A program made the translations under genes and the position numbers. A stretch of 64,000 bases of DNA from Rhabdobacter roseus (GTDB lineage: Bacteria > Bacteroidota > Bacteroidia > Cytophagales > Spirosomataceae), in the NCBI RefSeq assembly GCF_014202275.1, contig NZ_JACHGF010000001.1:806001-870000 (forward strand). Direction: 5' to 3'. Shown here one piece after another: positions 17,146-27,037 of the stretch. The notes below the pieces were generated by a model. It was given only the letters and a program-made list of their open reading frames with translations. It searched no databases and was not told the origin of the DNA. Position 1 is the first letter of the stretch, and every line of letters starts with the position of its first letter.

Positions 17146-18336
17146 TTAGTCAAACTCTGGAAGCTGAATGCTAACGGATTCGAATTTATCCTCTTCATCA
17201 CTAGCCCGGATGAAGTAGGCACGTTTGCCATCCGATGAAAAAGACGGGTTCACGTGCGCTACCCATTGCCAGGTTATTTTTGCGTTTTTCCATTGGGCCA
17301 ATAGGGCGTAAGGGCGTGATTCCCCTCGTTGGTATAAATAGACCCTGGTAAAACCATCTGCCTCCGGTCTATAAAAATCACTTTCCCCGATATACCATTT
17401 TTTATTAGGCGATACTCCCACGTGCGTAGAGGTACCTCCTAACAATTCCATTTTTTTTCCATACAGGTCATACTGAAAGATTCTATTTTCCGGATCTTCC
17501 GTATCTACCCCAAACATACTGGCATTGTCAAACCAGACGACGTGCATCGGCCGTACTTTAATCCATCTGGGGGCGCTCCCGTCTGCCGAAACGATTCCGT
17601 GGAGGTCATGCCAGGGACCACTTGAGTCGCCCCGATACCGGTAATCAAACATGATGCTCGTATTCTGAGGGTTAGGCTCGAGATGTAGAATCTTAGTCTC
17701 AAAATCCGCAACCTTTTCATTTTGTTTTTTAAAAGCGGAGATAATGGCTGATTGTTGAATGACCTGGGTGCTTTTTCCTGTAAGGCAATTTAAGACATAG
17801 ATACCTTCCTCCTCCAAATCATACGGCGTGCGTGATGGGTCGGGTATCAGCAGTCGGGCATTGCATTTGGAATAAAAGAGGAGATTCCCAAATGATTTAT
17901 GACCTAACTCCCCGGCCATTTTCCCGAATACTGATTTTTGAGAATGGATATTATATATTTCAAAATCCTGAAAGTGGCTCACCTGAAAGGCGATCAGTGA
18001 ATCATTGATCCAAAGGGCATTGGCTCCGTTATGGTTGTTGCACGCCACCTCCTTGATTTTGGTAACCACCTCCGTGTGCCTGTTTTTTAGCATCACTTCA
18101 GCCTTGACGGGAGGGGCTAAATGTCCTCCTGGTGCAATGGCCGGATATCGGATAAAACAAAGGTACTTGCCATCTGGGCTTTCTGGACTGGTATCATAAA
18201 CGCTCAAAGCCGTACTCTCAGTGCCGTTATAAACCGCTTTCACCAAGCCGGAATAATCCTTTTGAGCTATCGATTCAAATCCAATCAGAAGATAAAAACA
18301 TGCTAAGGCTTTTTTAAGTACTTTTGAAGCGATCAT
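17146..18336 (-). CDS. secreted beta-propeller protein (TolB/oligogalacturonate-lyase-like)
   Basis: A 396-residue protein with a signal peptide (MIASKVLKKALACFYLLIGF...SIAQ). Repeated blade-like motifs (SPDGKYLCFIRYPA, GVSPNKKWYIGESDFY, PSFSSDGKRAYFIRAS) resemble the WD40-like TolB repeats of PL22 oligogalacturonate lyases and related propellers. Lytic residues cannot be confirmed by eye. It is the last gene of the island and, with the GH5 gene upstream, may form a separate unit because a terminator lies at 20473-20505. It could also be a glycan-binding protein. Confidence 0.5.
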   Translation of the reverse strand: MIASKVLKKALACFYLLIGFESIAQKDYSGLVKAVYNGTESTALSVYDTSPESPDGKYLCFIRYPAIAPGGHLAPPVKAEVMLKNRHTEVVTKIKEVACNNHNGANALWINDSLIAFQVSHFQDFEIYNIHSQKSVFGKMAGELGHKSFGNLLFYSKCNARLLIPDPSRTPYDLEEEGIYVLNCLTGKSTQVIQQSAIISAFKKQNEKVADFETKILHLEPNPQNTSIMFDYRYRGDSSGPWHDLHGIVSADGSAPRWIKVRPMHVVWFDNASMFGVDTEDPENRIFQYDLYGKKMELLGGTSTHVGVSPNKKWYIGESDFYRPEADGFTRVYLYQRGESRPYALLAQWKNAKITWQWVAHVNPSFSSDGKRAYFIRASDEEDKFESVSIQLPEFD

Positions 18337-18541
18337 TAGAATGATGAATTAGTTGGTTAAAACTACCCCGGCTCTTTTGAACTTCATACGTACGTAGTCT
18401 GGCCAAGGTAAGCAAGTTTACTGTGTTGTAAAACCGGACCATCTGAGCCCCTATTCCACTTCCGCTCAATCGAGAATCATAAACGGATTTTAGGAATCGG
18501 ACAACTTGTACTCATTTAATATACAGGTGGTGGGCTCCTGG

Positions 18542-20446
18542 TTAATGAAAAGACCCGCTAAAGCCTACATATACCCGGCCCATCCACGGAAACGTATTGG
18601 CTGCTCCTGCATTGGCCGTAACAATTTTAACGTAGCGGGTACCCGCGGGAAAGGAATCCACAGCGTAGGTACATTTGGCCAACGGATTGTTCGTCTGTCC
18701 CGAATATTCACTGAGATAGGCAGATCGGATCGTTTTTTGAACCGCCGCCAAAGAGGAATTCCACGACTGGCCGTCTGGAGAATAAAGAATAGTTAAGGAA
18801 TCGGCTCCTTCGCCAAAGGCTACCACTTTCAATGATTTTACCTCATCGGCGCGGTATACCAATTCACCCGACCCGCTTGAGGCAGTGCGCACGGCCTGGT
18901 AATACTCTTCTTCCGTTTGCCGAAGTCGTGGCCACGCCTCCGTGCTGATCGTCAGGTTGGGGCTATGGGCATAGGTCTTTGAAAAGTCTTTCAGGTGATC
19001 GACCATCATCTTTCGATCGACTTTTAGTGGCCCAATCACGTTGGAGGCAGGCGTGGTACCATTCTCATTTTTCCCTTTTACCCGGTAATAGTAGCTTTCA
19101 CCCGGACTTGCCGTGGCATCGGTAAACATAGGGTAAAAGTATAGATCAAAACTAATGTCCAGATCACCGCTGACATTTTCCCACGGGCCTGCTTTGGATT
19201 TGGCCCGCTCTACCTCATAATATCTCGCACCCGGTGAGGCTCTCCATTTCAGGGCTGCGTATACTTTCTCCGTACTCTCAAACAAAAACGGCGCGTCGAC
19301 GGGGGCTGGCAAAGGGGGTACCTTCAAACCCCTGATTTTGTAGGAATACTCCCGAATGAGCATCAGGTTTTTGGATTCGTTGAAATAGTCGCCGCTGTCA
19401 AAACCCGGCCAACGGCTTCCTCCCCACCCGTAGCTATGAAAAAGTACATGTCCGCCAAGGCCTCCAGTGTACTGGTTTTTCATTAAACTCCACAGCAATC
19501 CGCCACTCGTGCCGGTCTTTTGCACCTGTTGTAACACCTGCTCGAAGCCCTCCATTCGCTGAAACTCATCCAAAAGCATTGGGCGTTTTCCTTTACAAAC
19601 CTCCCATAACTGCTCCACGCTCCCCTGGTAGTTGGGATACTGGCGGGTTTTTACCAAATCAATAAGTGGGCACCGGTTCACCACATCGTCCACGAGTTGA
19701 GCCATCTGCGTAGTTCCATTGGCGCGGCGGGGGTCGGCGATCAGGTGATTGGGATCTATTTGTTTTAAAAAAGTAGCCATTTCGTTGATCCATTCGACCT
19801 TATCGTTGGGTACCTCGTTTCCAAACTCCCAGGCCAGAATAGAGGCATCGTCCCGGTACCGTTGTCCGGTAAAGTGATTTTTACGGTTGACCAAACTAGT
19901 CAGTAAATGTTTGAAACCGGCTTTGGATGCCGCAGAGGTGTAATAATCACCTCCCCCATGCAAGGCGCTGAAGGCTTTGGTGCCGCCCCAATAGTTATTT
20001 TCTTTTACCAGACAAAGAATGACCCGTATCCTGTACCGGTTGCATAGCTCCAGCATTTTGTCCATTCGGCGCAGGGCGGTTTCATTGTAGCTTTTAGGTC
20101 CCTCAACCAACGCCTCATACTTTCCCGTTCCGTCCGCTACGGTTATTCCCCAGGTTCTGAACACCGTTACGCCCATTTGTGCCATATCCTTGAAATGGCT
20201 CTCCATCTCGTAGGTAAGTTCCATCGGGTCATAGGCGTAGCCACTCGCCGGATTGGTGTTTTGGTAGCCATCATGGTGCCCGGTGATGTTGGGCGTATTA
20301 ACGCCAATGAATCGGAATACCGTATTCCCATCGTACAGCTGATCCCCTCGCCGGGTAATAAAGCGTTCAAACGGCTGGGCCTGACTTGCTGCTTCCCAAA
20401 ACGCCAAGAGGCAAAAAGTGAAAACCAAGCTAACTACATTTCTCAT
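18542..20446 (-). CDS. glycoside hydrolase family 5-type protein (mannanase-like), secreted
   Basis: Predicted retaining endo-hydrolase of clan GH-A. The ATG at 20446 gives a signal peptide (MRNVVSLVFTFCLLAFWEAASQAQ); the frame is open further upstream to 20599 without signal character. The catalytic barrel covers about residues 25-380, with the acid/base in LAWEFGNEVPND and the nucleophile in PMLLDEFQRME; FRFIGVNTPN and VFRTWGI are typical of the GH5 mannanase-like group. A fibronectin-III-like domain (about 380-480, LKWRASPGARYYEVERA) and a C-terminal beta-sandwich follow. About 634 residues. Likely to attack mannan or a related hemicellulose in the periplasm or at the surface. Confidence 0.8.
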   Translation of the reverse strand: MRNVVSLVFTFCLLAFWEAASQAQPFERFITRRGDQLYDGNTVFRFIGVNTPNITGHHDGYQNTNPASGYAYDPMELTYEMESHFKDMAQMGVTVFRTWGITVADGTGKYEALVEGPKSYNETALRRMDKMLELCNRYRIRVILCLVKENNYWGGTKAFSALHGGGDYYTSAASKAGFKHLLTSLVNRKNHFTGQRYRDDASILAWEFGNEVPNDKVEWINEMATFLKQIDPNHLIADPRRANGTTQMAQLVDDVVNRCPLIDLVKTRQYPNYQGSVEQLWEVCKGKRPMLLDEFQRMEGFEQVLQQVQKTGTSGGLLWSLMKNQYTGGLGGHVLFHSYGWGGSRWPGFDSGDYFNESKNLMLIREYSYKIRGLKVPPLPAPVDAPFLFESTEKVYAALKWRASPGARYYEVERAKSKAGPWENVSGDLDISFDLYFYPMFTDATASPGESYYYRVKGKNENGTTPASNVIGPLKVDRKMMVDHLKDFSKTYAHSPNLTISTEAWPRLRQTEEEYYQAVRTASSGSGELVYRADEVKSLKVVAFGEGADSLTILYSPDGQSWNSSLAAVQKTIRSAYLSEYSGQTNNPLAKCTYAVDSFPAGTRYVKIVTANAGAANTFPWMGRVYVGFSGSFH

Positions 20447-20472
20447 GCGAAGGCATTTAATAAGTGCAAAGT

Positions 20473-20505
20473 AAAAATTCCCAGCCCGTAAGATCAGGCT
20501 GGGAA
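20473..20505 (-). terminator. terminator between the rraA-like and GH5 genes
   Basis: On the minus strand a 9-bp stem (TTCCCAGCC with GGCTGGGAA) is followed by TTTTT. It splits the long minus-strand island transcript, so GH5 and the propeller gene may have their own promoter. Confidence 0.6.
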
Positions 20506-20516
20506 GCAAGCAGGGA

Positions 20517-21230
20517 TCAAAAACGACCAAATTCGGAGTACACATCAAACGGATCGCGTCCTTTGGCCATTTCGGCCCGGCTTTTGGCTTCGCTGGCAAA
20601 CCATTCTTCGGCTAGTTCGAGCACTTCCAGGGTCTTTTCAAAAGGCACAATCACCACGCCGTCGTTATCGCCAAAGACATAATCGCCCGGATTCACCCGG
20701 AGCAGGCCGTCCATCCCTTTTACAAAAATCGGGATCTGGTAGTCGACGACCATGAAACGACCGAAGGCTTCCACCGGATTGCGGAAGCGGCAGAAGGTCG
20801 GGAAGTTCATGTCGATCAGGTAATTACTGTCGCGGGTGGAGCCATCAATGACCGCTCCCACGCAGCCATGTGCCGCGGCGGCCGTGGCCGATATTTCGCC
20901 AAATTGCCCACAGGACAAGTCCCCCTGGGTATCCCGAATCTGCACTACCCCCGGTGTCATGCTTTTGAACATACCCAAGCGAATATCATGTATTTTCCCG
21001 TCGCGACTGGGGGTGGCAATGCCGTGGCAGGTAAAGGCTGGCCCGGCTACCTTCATGGAGTGCAGCAGCGGGTAGACTCCGCTGGCCATGCATTGCGAGT
21101 GGTAGCCCAGATGCTCGAGCGCATCGGATACAAGCCCCGCGTATAATTTTAGATACCGGGACTGGATTTCCTGCCAATCATAGTTGAGTTCAAATTGGCG
21201 GATGGGGTACGCATTGGTGATAATTTCCAT
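20517..21230 (-). CDS. RraA-family protein (aldolase-like)
   Basis: A 237-residue member of the RraA/HMG-aldolase family. Visible family signature: GLVSDALEHLG near residue 32, GPAFTCHG, QFGEISATAAAAHGCVGAVIDGSTRD (metal and substrate loop) and PGDYVFGDNDGVVIVP. Family members are divalent-metal aldolases or decarboxylases acting on 2-oxo acids, although E. coli RraA itself modulates RNase E. Inside a sugar catabolic island next to an SMP30 lactonase and an enolase-type dehydratase, an aldolase role on a 2-keto-3-deoxy sugar acid is the better guess, but unproven. Confidence 0.8.
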   Translation of the reverse strand: MEIITNAYPIRQFELNYDWQEIQSRYLKLYAGLVSDALEHLGYHSQCMASGVYPLLHSMKVAGPAFTCHGIATPSRDGKIHDIRLGMFKSMTPGVVQIRDTQGDLSCGQFGEISATAAAAHGCVGAVIDGSTRDSNYLIDMNFPTFCRFRNPVEAFGRFMVVDYQIPIFVKGMDGLLRVNPGDYVFGDNDGVVIVPFEKTLEVLELAEEWFASEAKSRAEMAKGRDPFDVYSEFGRF

Positions 21231-21259
21231 ACAATACTGAGCGGTTTTATATTGATTAT

Positions 21260-22909
21260 TTAACTTATTATTCCTTTCAATGATGAACGATAGGTGAGCA
21301 GTTGACCCTGCTGAGCTTCGGTTATAACCAAGCCAAGGTTTCCAGCGGGATCAAAAGCACAGTTAGTGGGATTGTGGCCGGGAAGGGCAAGAGCATGAGA
21401 GACTTTACCCAACTTATTGATCACCTGTATTTTACCCGTTCCATACACGGCTACGTACAAGTTGCCATCTTCGCCCATAGCCAGTCCGTCCGGCCCGCCG
21501 GGCCCCGCGGGGCCTTCTACCTGCGCCCAGACGTTGGCGTCTGTCCATTGACACGTTGTTTGCTCCCAGCCACCCTTCCAAATCCGATGCCGGTAGGTTT
21601 CGGCCACAAACAGCTGTTTACCGTCGGCACTAAAGGCCAGGCCGTTGGGGAAATACAGTCCTTGGGCGATTATGCGGGCAGTACCATCTATTGCCAGCAC
21701 GGCCACATAGCCCGTTGGTTGCTGACGAGAGTCACCCGGGCAGGTGAATACCAGGTTCCCGGATTGATCAAAAGCCAGGTCGTTAGGGGCGTTCAAGGGT
21801 TTTCCATCCACCTGTTCCAGTAGTGTTTTGGTCAGGCCGGTGGCGGGGTCAAAAGCGCGGACGGCATTCTTTTCGGCATCACAAAACCAAAGCTCTCCGT
21901 TTTTGTGCAAGGCCAGTCCATTGGGTTTGCCGCCTACGTGGTAGCGTTTTAACTGCCCGTTTTGGAACTGTACTAAGCTTTGGCCCTGCAATTCAACGCC
22001 CCACAGACTTCCGTCTTTGGCAAAAACCGGACCTTCCGGAAAGGCAAGGCCCGAAGCCAGTACCTGCACGCGCTCAGACTGGGGGAGGGGATAAGCCTGG
22101 TGAATATGGCTGATTTCCTGATCGGTTAAGGCCCGGTCAAAAACGGCCAGTCCGGACAGGTCTCCGCAAAAGTCATTACCTATTTGACCCAATCGATGCA
22201 CGGCGCCCACGGTGAAATCCGAGCCATCCTCTCCTCCGTCAAATATTCCCTGCGGATAGGCATAGGGGTTTCGACCTTCATGCGCATCAAAACGGCCGTT
22301 ATGGTACGAACGAATTTGTTGTCCGTCGTAGGTCATGGCCACAAAAGTCCACTCATCGAGGAGCACGGGCGACTTCCCGATGGACACATCCACGCACCAT
22401 TTTTCACCGACCGTTGGTCCGCCAATGCCCGAGATATGCCCGCATACCTGATCACTGCTGCCGTGCAGGCGGATGTTTAAAAAGAGACAATACTGTCGTT
22501 TTCGCTGGGTTTCGTTCCACATACCCGCAATGGCCTCACATTCGTGGGGCGTGGTACTTTTGAGCCCACGACGCACCCAGGCCAGCAGGGATACCTGAGC
22601 CTGAGGGCCGCGGATGTTGAGTCCCGGACATTCCTTTCGGGGAATGTGCAGGTAGGCATTTTCGGCAATTGTTACCGAGCCATTGGCTAGCACACCCTTT
22701 TTTGTAAGGGACAATTCGCCCGCTGCCCGTTGTAAAACATAGGGGTATTTTCCTTTAGCCCGAAAAGGATTTTTTCCCGCAAAGTCCCACAGACAAAGCA
22801 GGTTGGGGACTGTCTCCAAATAGCTTTTTGGGGCCAAAAGGGGTGAAGGTTGTAACATAAGATAACTTCCAGTCAGGGTTGTGTTTTTAAGAAAAATCCG
22901 TCGTTTCAT
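21260..22909 (-). CDS. LamG domain fused to SMP-30/gluconolactonase domain, exported
   Basis: A 549-residue two-domain protein. The N-terminus MKRRIFLKN resembles a twin-arginine (Tat) signal. Residues about 35-270 form a LamG/concanavalin-like sandwich (LLAWVRRGL, WTFVAMTYDGQQIRSYHNGR, DLSGLAVFDRALTDQEI), usually carbohydrate binding. Residues about 285-549 form a six-bladed SMP-30 propeller: GLAFPEGPVF (metal Glu), KPNGLALHKNGELWFCD, LNAPNDLAFD, YFPNGLAFSADGKQLFVAET, GPDGLAMGEDGNLYVA. Likely hydrolyses a sugar lactone outside the cytoplasm while tethered to glycan. Its start overlaps the MFS gene end by 23 bp. Confidence 0.8.
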   Translation of the reverse strand: MKRRIFLKNTTLTGSYLMLQPSPLLAPKSYLETVPNLLCLWDFAGKNPFRAKGKYPYVLQRAAGELSLTKKGVLANGSVTIAENAYLHIPRKECPGLNIRGPQAQVSLLAWVRRGLKSTTPHECEAIAGMWNETQRKRQYCLFLNIRLHGSSDQVCGHISGIGGPTVGEKWCVDVSIGKSPVLLDEWTFVAMTYDGQQIRSYHNGRFDAHEGRNPYAYPQGIFDGGEDGSDFTVGAVHRLGQIGNDFCGDLSGLAVFDRALTDQEISHIHQAYPLPQSERVQVLASGLAFPEGPVFAKDGSLWGVELQGQSLVQFQNGQLKRYHVGGKPNGLALHKNGELWFCDAEKNAVRAFDPATGLTKTLLEQVDGKPLNAPNDLAFDQSGNLVFTCPGDSRQQPTGYVAVLAIDGTARIIAQGLYFPNGLAFSADGKQLFVAETYRHRIWKGGWEQTTCQWTDANVWAQVEGPAGPGGPDGLAMGEDGNLYVAVYGTGKIQVINKLGKVSHALALPGHNPTNCAFDPAGNLGLVITEAQQGQLLTYRSSLKGIIS

Positions 22910-24176
22910 GCTGGGCTATCCGTTGATCTTTATCAAAATAAACCCAGGCGGCCATGCTCAAAAGCAGCCCCCCGAGAATATACACGGCTGAAAGTCCCGC
23001 CAGTCCTTTGGAGAGACCCAGCGTTGGTTTGAGAATACCCAGCAGGTAGGGAGCCGATGCCCCGATTAGAAAGGCGCACGCCAGCACCAGGCCGTAAGCC
23101 GATGAGCGAATTTTTGGCGAGACTACCTCGTAGAGAGAAGCCACTATGTTTGAGTCGTACCAGCCACGAAACACCCCAAAAAGAAACAGCGCTGCATAGG
23201 TAAGCAGCTGGGTGGTGCCTAAGCTCATGACCAAAATGAAAGGGGCCGCCAAAAACAACCCGGCCGCTTGTACAATGACCCGACTTTTGGGCAGCCGTAC
23301 GGCATAATGATCCGATAGTTTGGCACCCATCAAAACACCCAGAAAAGCGCCTATGTGGTGATAAAACAGAGAGGAAAATCCGGCATCGGTTAAAGACAGA
23401 CCAAATTTATCGACCAGAAAGGTTGGCATCCAGGTCAGATACCCCACATTCACAAAGACCATGCAGCCAAAGGCTAGCGTGAGTAAAACCACCGTAGGCT
23501 TTTTGACAATGTGCGCGGCCGTTGCCAGCACTTCCCTTTTTACATTCTTTTGGGAAGCCACAAACGGGGTGTCCTTAGGGATCCGGAAAAAGATAACTCC
23601 CGCCAGCACAATGCCCAGCCCGCCAAACAAAAAGAAGGCATTTTGCCAGCCGTAATGCTGGCCAATGTACCCGGCAATCAGTCCGCTGAGGATGATGCCG
23701 GCATACACGGCAGTTTGATGAATGGATAGGGCAAAGGCGCGGTTTTGGTGGTACTTTTCACCCAACAGGGCATTGGAAGAAGGCGCATAGAAAGCTTCGC
23801 CTCCTCCCGTAGCAATGCCGCGCAGCAAAATAAACTGGAGCAGCGTGACACAAAGCCCCGTAAATAAGGTGGCTACTGACCAGAAGAGCAGGCAAAAGCC
23901 AATGATGTTGCGCCGGGAAAAGCGGTCGCCCAGAAAGCCCGCAACGGGAACCAGCAGGCCATAAGTCCATACCAGCGAGGAGGCTATCAAACCCAGTTCG
24001 GCATCGGTAAACCCTAAATCTGCGCGAATCAAAGGCAAAACAACGCTAAAAATTTGTCGATCGGCCTGATTGAGGAAAAAAGCCAGCCAAAGCAGCACCA
24101 GCAATTCCCAGTGTTTAAAGCCACCGGATTGTACGGCAAGCGGCTCTTTTATCGGTAGTTCAGGAGGTGCGTTCAT
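22887..24176 (-). CDS. MFS transporter (anion:cation symporter-like)
   Basis: A 429-residue major facilitator with about twelve membrane helices. The motif NQADRQIFSVVLPLIRADLG in helix 1 and GFLGDRFSRRN between helices 2 and 3 match the ACS/hexuronate-transporter-like branch. Probably imports the mono- or oligosaccharide, or the sugar acid, released by the island's hydrolases. The start overlaps the GH2 stop by 4 bp (24173-24176) and its end overlaps the LamG-SMP30 start, so these three genes are tightly coupled. Confidence 0.88.
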   Translation of the reverse strand: MNAPPELPIKEPLAVQSGGFKHWELLVLLWLAFFLNQADRQIFSVVLPLIRADLGFTDAELGLIASSLVWTYGLLVPVAGFLGDRFSRRNIIGFCLLFWSVATLFTGLCVTLLQFILLRGIATGGGEAFYAPSSNALLGEKYHQNRAFALSIHQTAVYAGIILSGLIAGYIGQHYGWQNAFFLFGGLGIVLAGVIFFRIPKDTPFVASQKNVKREVLATAAHIVKKPTVVLLTLAFGCMVFVNVGYLTWMPTFLVDKFGLSLTDAGFSSLFYHHIGAFLGVLMGAKLSDHYAVRLPKSRVIVQAAGLFLAAPFILVMSLGTTQLLTYAALFLFGVFRGWYDSNIVASLYEVVSPKIRSSAYGLVLACAFLIGASAPYLLGILKPTLGLSKGLAGLSAVYILGGLLLSMAAWVYFDKDQRIAQHETTDFS

Positions 24177-27037
24177 GGCTTAATTTCTTGTTTAGGGGCG
24201 TTCCAGGCGGATACTTCCAGCACGGCTTGGGCGGCCCCGGCAGGGTCTCGCCACAACACGTCCAGTTCAATAGTTCGGCTTTCGCCCGCGGCCAGCCAGT
24301 CAAAATTATCGGAGGCCGTGAAGGCCCGTTTGGTACCCGAAATGTCCACCTTTAGCATAAAGGCCGGGATTTTTCCGGTATTGGTTACCCGCAGCTTCAC
24401 CACGCTTCGATCCGGGGCGGTCTTTTGTTCGGAAAGTTTAACCAGGGAAAGCTGGGTACTGGTTTTTTCAACCGAGGGTTTTAAAAACGGGCCCTTTTCC
24501 AGCGTAATCCAGTTGATAGGTTCGTTTACGTATTTTTTGTAAAAATCCGGCTCCTCCATTTTTGTCAACACCCGGGGGAAATAAAACGAACGCGAAAGCA
24601 GCTTTCCGCCCTGATCCTTGAATTCGAGCAGTACAAATAAATAGCGGTCAGTGTAGGTAGCCGGAATGTTAAAACTCCCCATATCCAACAGGGGGGTTAT
24701 GGTAGCCCGGCTGCTGGCTTGTTGATGGATGGGCAATGTTTTACTGTAAAGGGGTTTAAACGAATCGTCCAGCACGCTGACTTGTACAGTACCCCGCAAA
24801 TCGCTGGGCAATGCATGGGTAATTCGGGCGTTGAGGGGCAACGTTTCACCGGCCTTCCACAGCAGTCGCGGTAAATCAGCCGCTACGTGCGTGGGTTCAT
24901 ACGTTCTTTTCAGAAAGTAATAGGGCGCTGCCGCGTGACCAAACCAATCCATGAGCTGAATGGCAATTACGGGCCAGTGGCGTTTGAAAACCCAGGGCAT
25001 CAATCCGGCCGTTACCGGGTAGTTCCCCTGCATTTTCTCCGAGAATATCTGATAAAATTCCCCCGCGCCTACCTGCGTGGCTTCCGAAATTGTTTCCAGT
25101 GACGGGTCTTTCATATCCGAAATATGCGAAGCCCGACTGAGCATCCGGGGCACCCGGCTGGGGCCATACTCGGTAAAATGGTGGGTAAACTCCGGATGCT
25201 TTTCGGCAAAATCATTCTCCCACATGTTGCCCAGGTCAAAAAACTCTTTTTCGGCCACCGTTTCCCGAAAGACGGCGGGCTCGGGAATGGAATGCATACC
25301 CGTTTCGGATACCCAGGCTTCGTACTTGTAGCTGCGGTTGTACCAGCTGGGGTCCATATCCGGGTAGGCGTGCATGCTACCGTCATCGGGTGTAGTACGA
25401 ACAAAAAAGCGGGTTTTATCAAAAATATCCAGGTTGCGTTCCAAAATGCCGATGGTAGCCGCATTGCCGAAGGAGTAAGGGTTAAACTCATTGCCCCCGC
25501 ACCAGACGGCCAGCGAAGGGTGGTTGCGAAGCCGAAAAATAGTTTGAACGACCTGGGCTTCCCATACGTCCTGCGGGTAACCCGGCGTATCCTGATTGCC
25601 AATCGGAAAATCCTGCCAGACCATGATGCCTAGCTCGTTGCAGATGCGGTAGAGGTGGTCCGTTTCAAGTAATCCGCCGCCCCAGATGCGGATAAGCTGG
25701 ACGCCCATTTTTTGGGCTGCCTCTAGCGTCCATCGGTAGCGTTCGTAGGGTACATCCAGCAGAATATCCTGCGGGGTAAAATTCATGCCTTTCACAAAAA
25801 GCTTCTGCCCATTGACTACAAACTGCCAGTTTTCCCAACGGTCAAAGGTACGTGGTCCGGCCGTGGCTACCCGCTCAATCGTACGCAGCCCATAGTCAAA
25901 ACGGAGCTGGTCGATGGGTTTCTGGTCTTTTTTTAGCGTTAGTTTTACCTCGTATAAATTTGCGTCCCCCAGTCCGTTCGGATTCCACAGGGCCGGATTC
26001 GCCAGGGTCAGGTCCTTTTCAAGCCAGTTTCTACCTTCGTACAAACTGAGTGGAAATTCCTGAATCAATGGCTTGGCCAATCGTTTAGCGGCCGGGTTTT
26101 TGGGTATCATTTCTACTTGTACACTCCATTTCCCCGGAGCAGGGTCGTAGCGGCTACCTTTTTCGTTGGGGTGATTAAGCTGGGTATTTTGCCAGGGATG
26201 CAGTGTTTTCCCGAGCGAGTGCGTATTGGCCAATATTTCCAGCGACAAATGAAGTTGGCCCTGCGTGGCGCTCAGGGATTGGGTAGTCAGGTAGGGCCTT
26301 TCCAGGTGGAAAGTCGGCATGATTTCGAGCCGCACGCCCTGCCACAGGCCAACACTGAAAAATGCCTCGCCACCGCTGCCGCCCGAGATCACCCAGGGCT
26401 TAATGATCTTCCCACTGGCCCGCGGATTAAAACCCGTGCGTTTGGAGTAATCGCGCTCCCCGGTACCTCCGATGCGGGGCAGGTCTTCCAGCCGGCTTGC
26501 TTTCTGGCCCCAGTTACCGGCCCGAACCTCCACAATCAGCTCGTTTTTTGCTTTCAAAAACCTACTCACCTCCACGGTCGGTCCGCCAAACATACCTTCA
26601 TGTACGCCGAGCAGAGAATCATTGAGCCAGACCCGGGCAAAATAGTCGATGCCGTCAAAGCATAGAAAGGCCAGATCCGAATCGCTGAGTGTTGGTTTAT
26701 CAAACGTTTTCTTATAGTACCATACCTTTTCATCCATAAACAGGTACTGCTCCGAATTTTTATGGTAGTAGGGGTGGGGCAATTTTCCGGCTTTGTAGTA
26801 GGACCAATGTACCGAGTTGGGAATGCTGGTCTCAAAGGGATCTTTCAAAGAGGTCAAATCTGACAAGGAGGCAATCGGCTGATCGGTGTGCCCCAGCGTC
26901 CAGCCTGGGCCGGACAAATCCACATGGGCCGCCCCGCTTCGTTCACTGATGCGGTAGGGCTGCCAGAGATTTTTTGCCGATTGACCAAAAGAAAAATGAC
27001 CCGCAAGCAAGAGTATACTCAATAGTTTTTTCATCAT
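24173..27037 (-). CDS. glycoside hydrolase family 2 protein (beta-mannosidase-like)
   Basis: A 954-residue exo-glycosidase with signal peptide (LLSILLLAGHFSFGQ). Order: galactose-binding-like sandwich (VWLNDSLLGVHEGMFGGPTVEV), immunoglobulin-like domain, GH2 TIM barrel (FVKGMNFTPQDIL, IRIWGGGLLETDHLYRICNELGIMVWQDF), and further beta domains. The acid/base lies in LAVWCGGNEFNP. The GGGLLE..WQDF region is typical of the beta-mannosidase/exo-glucosaminidase branch. It should release terminal sugars in the periplasm from oligomers made by the endo-enzymes. Its ATG directly abuts the SDR stop. Confidence 0.85.
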   Translation of the reverse strand: MMKKLLSILLLAGHFSFGQSAKNLWQPYRISERSGAAHVDLSGPGWTLGHTDQPIASLSDLTSLKDPFETSIPNSVHWSYYKAGKLPHPYYHKNSEQYLFMDEKVWYYKKTFDKPTLSDSDLAFLCFDGIDYFARVWLNDSLLGVHEGMFGGPTVEVSRFLKAKNELIVEVRAGNWGQKASRLEDLPRIGGTGERDYSKRTGFNPRASGKIIKPWVISGGSGGEAFFSVGLWQGVRLEIMPTFHLERPYLTTQSLSATQGQLHLSLEILANTHSLGKTLHPWQNTQLNHPNEKGSRYDPAPGKWSVQVEMIPKNPAAKRLAKPLIQEFPLSLYEGRNWLEKDLTLANPALWNPNGLGDANLYEVKLTLKKDQKPIDQLRFDYGLRTIERVATAGPRTFDRWENWQFVVNGQKLFVKGMNFTPQDILLDVPYERYRWTLEAAQKMGVQLIRIWGGGLLETDHLYRICNELGIMVWQDFPIGNQDTPGYPQDVWEAQVVQTIFRLRNHPSLAVWCGGNEFNPYSFGNAATIGILERNLDIFDKTRFFVRTTPDDGSMHAYPDMDPSWYNRSYKYEAWVSETGMHSIPEPAVFRETVAEKEFFDLGNMWENDFAEKHPEFTHHFTEYGPSRVPRMLSRASHISDMKDPSLETISEATQVGAGEFYQIFSEKMQGNYPVTAGLMPWVFKRHWPVIAIQLMDWFGHAAAPYYFLKRTYEPTHVAADLPRLLWKAGETLPLNARITHALPSDLRGTVQVSVLDDSFKPLYSKTLPIHQQASSRATITPLLDMGSFNIPATYTDRYLFVLLEFKDQGGKLLSRSFYFPRVLTKMEEPDFYKKYVNEPINWITLEKGPFLKPSVEKTSTQLSLVKLSEQKTAPDRSVVKLRVTNTGKIPAFMLKVDISGTKRAFTASDNFDWLAAGESRTIELDVLWRDPAGAAQAVLEVSAWNAPKQEIKP

